A DNA stretch of 64,000 nt, from the NCBI RefSeq assembly GCF_001570425.1, contig NZ_BCSX01000004.1, positions 84,393 through 148,392 of the forward strand. The letters run 5' to 3'. The notes under the pieces are model-generated. The model was not told where the DNA came from and made no database searches. It saw nothing but the letters and a program-made list of their open reading frames with translations. Origin of the DNA: Mycolicibacterium brisbanense (GTDB lineage Bacteria; Actinomycetota; Actinomycetes; Mycobacteriales; Mycobacteriaceae). The position numbers and the translations under genes were made by a program. Shown here in pieces: positions 54,964 to 64,000 of the stretch; position 1 is the stretch's first letter, and each line of letters opens with the position of its first letter.

Positions 54964-55479
54964 ATGGAACAACTGAGCGCAACGATCCTGGCGTCCAGCC
55001 AGGCGGCTGAAGAAGGCGGCGGGGGTCAGAGCAACTTCCTGATCCCCAACGGCACCTTCTTCGTCGTGCTGCTCATCTTCTTGATCGTGCTTGGCGTGAT
55101 CGGGAAATGGGTGGTGCCGCCGATCAGTAAGGTCCTGGCGGAGCGGGAAGCGATGCTGGCCAAGACTGCCGCGGACAACCGCAAGTCGGCCGAGCAGGTT
55201 GCGGCCGCACAGGCCGACTACGAAGCGGCGATGGCGGGGGCTCGCACCGAGGCTTCGGCCATTCGGGACGAAGCTCGCGCAGCCGGCCGCTCGGTTGTCG
55301 ACCAGAAACGTGCCGAAGCCAGCGGTGAGGTAGCCGCAACCGTTCGCGACGCAGACCAGCAACTGTCTGCGCAGGGTGCCGCCGCGCGGTCCGACCTCCA
55401 GTCGTCGGTAGACGGCCTGTCGGCCACACTGGCCAGTCGCATCCTCGGCGTCGACGTCAAACCAGGTGGGACGCAGTAG
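54964..55479 (+). CDS. atpF: ATP synthase F0 subunit b
   Basis: 171-residue peripheral stalk subunit: one N-terminal membrane span ([15 protein letters not shown]) then a long charged helix ([15 protein letters not shown]). ATG 54964 is in a GTGATG context, so GTG 54961 may also be used. It pairs with the b-like half of the AtpH fusion. Confidence 0.96.
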   Translation: MEQLSATILASSQAAEEGGGGQSNFLIPNGTFFVVLLIFLIVLGVIGKWVVPPISKVLAEREAMLAKTAADNRKSAEQVAAAQADYEAAMAGARTEASAIRDEARAAGRSVVDQKRAEASGEVAATVRDADQQLSAQGAAARSDLQSSVDGLSATLASRILGVDVKPGGTQ

Positions 55480-56817
55480 ATGGAAATCTTCATCGGACAG
55501 CTGATCGGCTTCGCGGTCATCGCATACATCATCTGGCGGTTCGTGGTACCGCCGGTGAAGGCGCTGATGGCCAAGCAGCAGGAAGCAATACGCACCGCAC
55601 TCGCGGAGAGCGCCGAGGCGGCGAAGAAACTCGCCGACGCCGACGCCATGCACGCGAAGGCGCTCGCGGATGCCAAGGCCGAGTCGGGCAAGGTCACCGA
55701 CGAGGCCCGCCAGGATTCCCAGCGGATCACCGCGCAGCTCGCCGAGCAGGCGGGCGCGGAGGCGGAGCGCATCAAAGCTCAAGGCGCACAACAGATTCAG
55801 CTGATGCGCCAGCAGCTCATCCGCGGGCTGCGCAACGGTCTGGGCGAAGAGTCCGTGGCCAAGGCCGACGCACTGGTCCGGGCCCACGTCGCTGACCCGG
55901 CCGCGCAATCCGCCACGGTGGATCGCTTCCTGGACCAGCTGGACCAGATGGCACCGTCGAGCGCGGTGATCGACACCGCCGCGACCTCCACGCTGCGGGC
56001 TGCCAGCCGCGAGTCGCTGGCCGCCCTGGTCGACAAGTTCGATGCGGTCGCCGGTGGTCTCGACGCCGCCGGGCTGACCACGTTGGCCGACGAGCTGGCC
56101 GCCGTGGCCAAGCTGCTGCTGTCGGAGTCGGTGCTCAATCGGCATCTCGCCGAGCCCAGCGACAATCCCGATTCGAAGGTGCGCCTGGTCGACACGCTGC
56201 TGTCGGGCAAGGTGGGCGCGACGACGCTGGACCTGGTGCGGACCGCTGTGTCGCAGCGCTGGTCGACGGAGGGCAACCTGGTCGACGGCATCGAGCACAC
56301 CGCCCGCCTGGCACTGCTCAAGCGTGCCGAGGTCACCGGCGAGGTCGACGAGGTCGAGGACCAGCTGTTCCGGTTCGGCCGCGTCCTGGATGCCCAGCCG
56401 CGGCTGTCCACTCTGCTGAGTGACTACACCGCCCCGGCTGACGGTCGGATCGCCTTGCTCGACAAGGTGCTCACGGGCAATGCCGGTGTCAACAGCACCG
56501 CGGCGGCGCTGCTGGCTCAGACCGTGGGCCTGCTCCGCGGCGAGCGGGCCGACGAGGCCGTCATCGACCTCGCAGAGCTTGCCGTGGCCCGGCGCGGTGA
56601 GGTGGTCGCGCACGTCACGGCCGCCGCCGAACTCAGTGACACGCAGCGCAACCGCCTGACCGCAGTGCTCACCCGCATCTACGGGCACCCGGTCTCCGTC
56701 CAGCTGCATGTCGATCCGGATCTCCTCGGTGGGCTCTCCATCACCGTCGGCGACGAGGTCATCGACGGCACCATCTCGTCACGACTGGCTGCGGCCGCCA
56801 CCGGCTTGCCGGACTGA
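55480..56817 (+). CDS. atpH: ATP synthase b-delta fusion subunit
   Basis: 445 residues: an N-terminal b' part (membrane span about 4-22, then coiled coil to about 110), a linker unique to mycobacteria, and a C-terminal delta domain (about 270-445, with V-D-T-L-L-S-G-K-V and ending [12 protein letters not shown]). This fusion is a hallmark of the mycobacterial enzyme. ATG directly abuts the atpF stop. Confidence 0.96.
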   Translation: MEIFIGQLIGFAVIAYIIWRFVVPPVKALMAKQQEAIRTALAESAEAAKKLADADAMHAKALADAKAESGKVTDEARQDSQRITAQLAEQAGAEAERIKAQGAQQIQLMRQQLIRGLRNGLGEESVAKADALVRAHVADPAAQSATVDRFLDQLDQMAPSSAVIDTAATSTLRAASRESLAALVDKFDAVAGGLDAAGLTTLADELAAVAKLLLSESVLNRHLAEPSDNPDSKVRLVDTLLSGKVGATTLDLVRTAVSQRWSTEGNLVDGIEHTARLALLKRAEVTGEVDEVEDQLFRFGRVLDAQPRLSTLLSDYTAPADGRIALLDKVLTGNAGVNSTAAALLAQTVGLLRGERADEAVIDLAELAVARRGEVVAHVTAAAELSDTQRNRLTAVLTRIYGHPVSVQLHVDPDLLGGLSITVGDEVIDGTISSRLAAAATGLPD

Positions 56818-56899
56818 CGAGCGCTTGCGCGAGGAAGCGACAGGCCTCGCCCCGAACGACACGAACGACCCCAGGAACTAGGTAGGAAGACGAAAAACC

Positions 56900-58549
<1,650 letters not shown>

Positions 58550-58556
58550 GTAATCA

Positions 58557-59483
58557 ATGGCAGCCACACTTCGCGAGCTACGCGGTCGTATCCGCTCCGC
58601 CTCGTCGATCAAGAAGATCACGAAGGCCCAGGAGCTGATCGCCACGTCGCGGATCGCCAAGGCGCAGGCCCGGGTCGACGCGGCCCGGCCCTACGCCACG
58701 GAGATCACCAACATGCTCACCGAACTCGCCGGTGCCAGCGCGCTGGATCATCCGCTGCTCGTGGAGCGGCCCGATCGCAAGCGGGCCGGCGTGCTGGTGG
58801 TGTCCTCGGACCGTGGCCTCTGCGGCGGTTACAACGCCAACGTGCTGCGGCGTGCCGAGGAGCTGTTCTCGCTCCTGCGAGAAGAGGGCAAGAACCCGGT
58901 GCTCTACGTTGTCGGTCGGAAAGCCTTGGGCTACTACAACTTCCGGCAACGTACCGTGACCGAGTCGTGGACCGGCTTCTCCGAGCGGCCGACCTACGAG
59001 GACGCCAAGAAGATCGCCGACACCCTGGTGGAGGCGTTCATGGCCGGAGCCGACGACGACGGTGACGAGCCTGGTGCCGACGGCATCCTGGGTGTCGACG
59101 AACTGCACATCGTGTCCACGGAGTTCCGCTCGATGCTGTCGCAGACCGCGGTGGCACTGCGGATCGCGCCCATGGTGGTCGAGTACGTGGGCGAGCCGGA
59201 AACCGGTCCGCACACGCTGTATTCGTTCGAGCCCGACGCCGAGACGCTGTTCGACGCGCTGCTGCCGCGGTACATCGCGACCCGCGTCTACGCGGCGCTG
59301 CTCGAGGCCGCGGCCTCCGAGTCGGCATCTCGCCGCCGTGCCATGAAGTCGGCCACGGACAACGCCGACGATCTGATCAAGGCGCTTACGCTGGCGGCCA
59401 ACCGCGAGCGTCAGGCTCAGATCACCCAGGAAATCAGCGAAATCGTCGGCGGCGCGAACGCGCTGGCTGACGCCAGCAAGTAG
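58557..59483 (+). CDS. atpG: ATP synthase F1 subunit gamma
   Basis: 308-residue rotor subunit. N-terminal helix [19 protein letters not shown] and the C-terminal [14 protein letters not shown] form the coiled coil. It has the mycobacterial loop insertion at about residues 162-178 ([13 protein letters not shown]), implicated in latent ATPase activity. Confidence 0.97.
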   Translation: MAATLRELRGRIRSASSIKKITKAQELIATSRIAKAQARVDAARPYATEITNMLTELAGASALDHPLLVERPDRKRAGVLVVSSDRGLCGGYNANVLRRAEELFSLLREEGKNPVLYVVGRKALGYYNFRQRTVTESWTGFSERPTYEDAKKIADTLVEAFMAGADDDGDEPGADGILGVDELHIVSTEFRSMLSQTAVALRIAPMVVEYVGEPETGPHTLYSFEPDAETLFDALLPRYIATRVYAALLEAAASESASRRRAMKSATDNADDLIKALTLAANRERQAQITQEISEIVGGANALADASK

Positions 59484-60950
<1,467 letters not shown>

Positions 60951-60986
60951 TGGCAAAGCGAGCTCTAGCCCGAAAGGTGGTGTGAC

Positions 60987-61352
60987 GTGGCGGAATTGCA
61001 CGTCGAGATCGTCGCCGTGGAGCGCGAGCTGTGGTCGGGTGACGCGACTTTCGTGTTCACCCGCACCACCGCGGGCGAGATCGGCATCCTGCCGCGGCAC
61101 ATCCCGTTGGTCGCCCAACTCGTCGACGACGCCATGGTGCGTGTCGAACGCGAGGGCGAGGACGATCTGCGGATCGCCGTCGACGGAGGTTTTCTGTCGG
61201 TGACGGAAGAGGCCGTCCGGATCCTGGTCGAGAACGCTCAGTTGGAATCCGAAATCGATGCCGATGCGGCCAAGCGGGATTCCGAATCCGACGATGAGGC
61301 AACTGCGGCATGGGGCCGGGCGCGGCTGCGCGCCCTAGGCCAGATCGACTGA
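60987..61352 (+). CDS. atpC: ATP synthase F1 subunit epsilon
   Basis: 121-residue regulatory subunit: N-terminal beta-sandwich ([25 protein letters not shown]) and a short C-terminal helix, as in other mycobacteria where this helix is reduced. GTG with GAAAGGTGG upstream. Confidence 0.96.
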   Translation: MAELHVEIVAVERELWSGDATFVFTRTTAGEIGILPRHIPLVAQLVDDAMVRVEREGEDDLRIAVDGGFLSVTEEAVRILVENAQLESEIDADAAKRDSESDDEATAAWGRARLRALGQID

Positions 61353-61353
61353 T

Positions 61354-61806
61354 ATGCCGATGAGCGCGTCCATGATCGGCATGGTCGCGCTGGTCTGTGT
61401 GCTGCTACTGGCAGTAACTGCGCTGTCCTACCGACTCTGGAAATTGCGCCAGGTCGGTGGGACAGCTGCGATTTTGCGGGATTATCCCGCGGTCGGCGGT
61501 CATGGCTGGCGGCACGGAGTCATGCGTTACCGCGGCGGTGAAGCCGGCTTCTACCGGCTGTCGAGCATGCGGTGGTGGCCGGATCGCCGGCTGAGCCGAC
61601 GGGGTCTTGAGGTGGTGTCACGACGCACCCCGCGCGGCGATGAATTCGACATCATGACGTCCGAGATCGTCGTGCTCGAACTGCGTGACACCAGTCCCGA
61701 ACGCCGCCAGGGCTACGAGATCGCGCTCGACAGGGGAGCCCTGACCGCATTCACGTCGTGGCTTGAGTCGCGACCGTCGCCCCGTGCGCGCCGCCGCACC
61801 TACTGA
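61354..61806 (+). CDS. DUF2550 membrane protein (Rv1312-like)
   Basis: 150 residues: one N-terminal membrane span (M-I-G-M-V-A-L-V-C-V-L-L-L-A-V), then a cytoplasmic domain with G-H-G-W-R-H-G-V-M-R-Y and W-W-P-D-R-R-L-S-R-R-G-L. It follows atpC by 1 nt and is conserved there in mycobacteria as Rv1312. Role unknown. Its end overlaps the convergent PduO gene by 7 nt. Confidence 0.9.
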   Translation: MPMSASMIGMVALVCVLLLAVTALSYRLWKLRQVGGTAAILRDYPAVGGHGWRHGVMRYRGGEAGFYRLSSMRWWPDRRLSRRGLEVVSRRTPRGDEFDIMTSEIVVLELRDTSPERRQGYEIALDRGALTAFTSWLESRPSPRARRRTY

Positions 61807-62372
61807 CCCTGGCCCGGTTTCCAGAGCACATCGCCGTCCGGGTTGGCGACGCGGGACAAGATGAACAAGAGGTCAGACAGCCGGTTGAGGTACTTCGCCG
61901 GCAGGATGCTCACCCCGTCACCGTGCTCGGCGACGGCGGTCCAGGCCGAGCGCTCTGCTCGCCGGACCACGGTTCGCGCCACGTGCAACAACGCGGACAG
62001 CGGAGACCCGCCCGGCAGGATGAACGAATTCAGTGCGGGCAGTGGCTCGTTGAACTCATCGCACCAGCGTTCCAGCCGGTCGATGTAGTCCTGCGTGACC
62101 CGCAGCGGCGGATATTTCGGGTTTTCCACGACCGGGGTCGAGAGGTCGGCGCCGGCGTCGAACAGATCGTTCTGGATCTGCCGCAGCACGGCGAGCAATT
62201 CCTCGGCGGGCGCTCCCATGGCGATCGCAACGCCGATGGCGGCGTTGGCTTCGTCACAATCTGCGTAGGCAATCAGTCGCGCGTCGTTCTTGGCGACCCG
62301 GCTGAAATCGCTCAGCCCAGTGGTGCCGTCGTCACCGGTGCGGGTGTAGATACGGGTGAGATGAACAGCCAT
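61800..62372 (-). CDS. PduO-type cob(I)alamin adenosyltransferase
   Basis: 190-residue trimeric enzyme that makes adenosylcobalamin from cob(I)alamin and ATP. N-terminal T-R-I-Y-T-R-T-G-D-D-G-T-T-G-L binds ATP; D-E-A-N-A-A-I-G-V and F-I-L-P-G-G-S, and R-T-V-V-R-R-A-E-R complete the family pattern. Corresponds to Rv1314c. Supports methylmalonyl-CoA mutase and similar B12 enzymes. Confidence 0.96.
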   Translation of the reverse strand: MAVHLTRIYTRTGDDGTTGLSDFSRVAKNDARLIAYADCDEANAAIGVAIAMGAPAEELLAVLRQIQNDLFDAGADLSTPVVENPKYPPLRVTQDYIDRLERWCDEFNEPLPALNSFILPGGSPLSALLHVARTVVRRAERSAWTAVAEHGDGVSILPAKYLNRLSDLLFILSRVANPDGDVLWKPGQGQ

Positions 62373-62446
62373 GTGGGAACCGTACCGGGCCCAACATGCA
62401 CCTCGGCATTCTGAGAGAGCTTTCTGAATCTGACTCGGTCGCCGCT

Positions 62447-62452
62447 TAAACT
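62447..62452 (+). promoter_or_regulatory. -10 box of leaderless murA
   Basis: TAAACT, 7 nt before GTG 62460. A possible -35 is CTGAAT at 62424-62429 (17-nt spacer), weak. Confidence 0.5.
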
Positions 62453-62459
62453 AACCCGC

Positions 62460-63713
62460 GTGAGCGAGCGATTCGTGGTGACCGGCGGAAACCGGTTGTC
62501 AGGCGAAGTTGCTGTCAGCGGAGCGAAGAACAGCGTGCTGAAGTTGATGGCAGCCGCGCTGCTGGCGGAGGGCACCAGCACCATCACCAACTGCCCGGAC
62601 ATCCTGGATGTGCCGTTGATGGCGGAGGTGCTGCGCGGGCTGGGTGCCACCGTCGAGTTGAACGGGGGGACGGTTCGGATCACGTCTCCCGACGAACTCA
62701 AGTACGACGCAGACTTCGCCGCGGTCAGACAATTCCGGGCTTCGGTCTGTGTTCTCGGCCCGTTGGTCGGCCGTTGCAAGAAAGCCAGGGTCGCGTTGCC
62801 CGGCGGCGACGCCATCGGTTCCCGGCCACTGGACATGCATCAGTCGGGACTGCGGCAGCTCGGCGCCCGATGCAGCATCGAGCACGGTTGTGTGGTGGCC
62901 GAAGCAGATCACCTGCGGGGCGCCGAAATTCAGCTGGAGTTCCCCTCGGTGGGGGCGACCGAGAACATCCTGATGGCCGCAGTGTTGGCCGAGGGCGTGA
63001 CGACGATCCACAACGTGGCTCGGGAACCGGACATCGTCGACATCTGCGCGATGCTCAACCAGATGGGTGCCCAGGTCAGCGGGGCAGGCACGTCGACTCT
63101 GACCATCACCGGCGTCGATCGGCTGTATCCCACGGAGCATCGCGTGATCGGTGACCGCATCGTCGCGGCCACGTGGGGGATCGCGGCGGCGATGACGCGC
63201 GGCGACATATCGGTGACGGGTGTCGACCCGCAGCACCTGCAGTTGGTGCTGCACAAACTGCACGACGCAGGGGCGACCGTCACCCAGAACGACGATGGTT
63301 TCCGGGTGGTCCAGTACGAGCGGCCCAAAGCCGTCAATGTCGCGACGCTGCCGTTCCCGGGGTTCCCGACTGATCTGCAGCCGATGGCCATCGGGCTGGC
63401 GTCGATCGCCGACGGCACCTCGATGATCACCGAGAACGTGTTCGAGGCCAGGTTCCGTTTCGTCGAGGAGATGATCCGGCTCGGGGCCGATGCCCGGACC
63501 GACGGACACCATGCGGTGGTCCGCGGAATCCCGCAGCTGTCGAGTGCCCCGGTGTGGTCGTCGGACATCCGCGCCGGCGCAGGCCTGGTCCTGGCGGGCC
63601 TGGTCGCGGACGGAGATACCGAGGTCCACGACGTCTTTCACATCGATCGCGGCTACCCGTTGTTCGTGGAGAACCTGATCAGCCTGGGGGCTGAGATCGA
63701 GCGGGCAAGCTAG
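62460..63713 (+). CDS. murA: UDP-N-acetylglucosamine enolpyruvyltransferase
   Basis: 417 residues, first committed enzyme of peptidoglycan synthesis. G-A-K-N-S-V-L-K near the start holds the catalytic Lys22-Asn23. At the fosfomycin target position the sequence is L-P-G-G-D117-A-I-G, so Asp replaces the Cys of most bacteria; this predicts intrinsic fosfomycin resistance, as known for M. tuberculosis. GTG start. The rRNA promoters follow. Confidence 0.97.
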   Translation: MSERFVVTGGNRLSGEVAVSGAKNSVLKLMAAALLAEGTSTITNCPDILDVPLMAEVLRGLGATVELNGGTVRITSPDELKYDADFAAVRQFRASVCVLGPLVGRCKKARVALPGGDAIGSRPLDMHQSGLRQLGARCSIEHGCVVAEADHLRGAEIQLEFPSVGATENILMAAVLAEGVTTIHNVAREPDIVDICAMLNQMGAQVSGAGTSTLTITGVDRLYPTEHRVIGDRIVAATWGIAAAMTRGDISVTGVDPQHLQLVLHKLHDAGATVTQNDDGFRVVQYERPKAVNVATLPFPGFPTDLQPMAIGLASIADGTSMITENVFEARFRFVEEMIRLGADARTDGHHAVVRGIPQLSSAPVWSSDIRAGAGLVLAGLVADGDTEVHDVFHIDRGYPLFVENLISLGAEIERAS

Positions 63714-63718
63714 TCGGG

Positions 63719-63736
63719 GCGGCCGCAGTGCGGCCG
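63719..63736 (+). terminator. Short hairpin after murA
   Basis: GGCGGCCGCA/TGCGGCCG inverted repeat 6 nt after the murA stop, no T-run. Could limit reading into the rRNA operon, although murA promoters are known to feed rrn in some mycobacteria. Confidence 0.4.
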
Positions 63737-63757
63737 AAACGCTTCTGACCAGGGCAT

Positions 63758-63787
63758 TTGACTCTCCAAGGCGGATAGTTCTAATCT
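63758..63787 (+). promoter_or_regulatory. rRNA operon promoter, upstream one
   Basis: TTGACT (63758-63763), 18-nt spacer, TAATCT (63782-63787). The GAGTTGCCCC after it is a conserved box found downstream of mycobacterial rrn -10 sequences. Start near 63794. Confidence 0.7.
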
Positions 63788-63823
63788 AGTCGAGTTGCCC
63801 CGGCAGCGGGGAGACAAAGCCGC

Positions 63824-63852
63824 TTGACTCTCTGACGAAGATGGTTTAAGCT
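63824..63852 (+). promoter_or_regulatory. rRNA operon promoter, downstream one (PCL1-like)
   Basis: TTGACT (63824-63829), 17-nt spacer, TAAGCT (63847-63852), followed by GGGTTGCCC as at the upstream promoter. Position relative to the leader matches the conserved PCL1 promoter of mycobacterial rrnA. Confidence 0.75.
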
Positions 63853-63859
63853 GGCAGGG

Positions 63860-64000
63860 TTGCCCTAAAGGGGCTAACTCGAAACAATCTGGTCTGTTGT
63901 TTGAGAACTCAATAGTGTGTTTGGTGGTTTTTGTTTGTTGTTTTTGGTTGCATTCTTTTTCCCGTTTAGGGTGTGACCTTTTGTTTTTTTGGATGCCAGT
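63860..64000 (+). ncRNA. rRNA operon leader (5' part, 16S gene beyond the edge)
   Basis: ttgtttgagaactcaatag, tgtttggtggtttttgtttg and ggatgccag are the conserved mycobacterial rrn leader, which carries antitermination and processing signals. The AT/GT-rich composition is unlike the rest of the window. The 16S rRNA itself is not reached. Confidence 0.8.

Noticed and set aside
62817..62821. Asp117 of MurA as a sign of a broken gene
   Set aside because: The same substitution is normal in mycobacteria; it is a resistance trait, not a defect.

Overview
The window is high-GC actinobacterial DNA and almost certainly comes from a rapidly growing mycobacterium (Mycolicibacterium type). Three things point there. 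The gene order follows the Mycobacterium tuberculosis Rv1280c-Rv1315-rrs segment (oppBCDA, canA, cysD, cysNC, Rv1287-like Rrf2 regulator, argS-lysA-hom-thrC-thrB-rho, rpmE-prfA-prmC-sua5-wecA, Rv1303-atpBEFHAGDC-Rv1312, PduO, murA, rRNA operon). The ATP synthase has the mycobacterial b-delta fusion. MurA carries Asp117 where most bacteria have Cys. The AtpE N-terminus is shorter than the M. smegmatis one as I remember it, so I do not assign a species.

Layout. 1-4402 (minus): an oligopeptide ABC transporter, oppB-oppC-oppD-oppA, with oppA running off the left edge. 4607-12955: two small exported proteins, then an OmpR-type two-component system followed by a membrane glycosyltransferase cassette (GT39-like, GT2-GtrA, GT39-like). 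13116-19208: carbonic anhydrase, thioesterase, drug exporter and the sulfate activation genes cysD, cysNC and cysQ; cysD is preceded by a strong SigA promoter and a possible leaderless 14-codon upstream ORF. 19373-37480 is the accessory part: small enzymes, an Rrf2 regulator, a NarL-type two-component system with a DUF4097-like protein, a TDT exporter, F420-type oxidoreductases, a PadR-controlled pair, and a compact three-gene operon (Pro-rich small protein, GT60-like GlcNAc transferase, prolyl-4-hydroxylase-like dioxygenase). A glutamic-peptidase/beta-propeller fusion and an MPT63-like secreted protein follow.

37687-63713 is conserved core: tRNA-Arg(CCG), argS, the aspartate-family amino-acid operon lysA-hom-thrC-thrB, rho with a long low-complexity insertion, a TetR/acyl-CoA-ligase insertion, rpmE, prfA-prmC-sua5-like-wecA, the ATP synthase operon, the PduO adenosyltransferase and murA. 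63714-64000 holds two strong promoters and the leader of the rRNA operon, whose 16S gene lies beyond the right edge.

Many genes start 6-8 nt downstream of a TANNNT -10 box with no Shine-Dalgarno, which is the mycobacterial leaderless pattern. The most unusual content is the 28603-30367 operon. It pairs a hydroxylase with a glycosyltransferase family known from the eukaryotic Skp1 hydroxyproline glycosylation pathway, next to a cytosolic-looking protein with a PPPPPP run that could be the substrate. A 7-2-7 palindrome in front of it recurs once more in the window, near the glutamic peptidase and MPT63-like genes.
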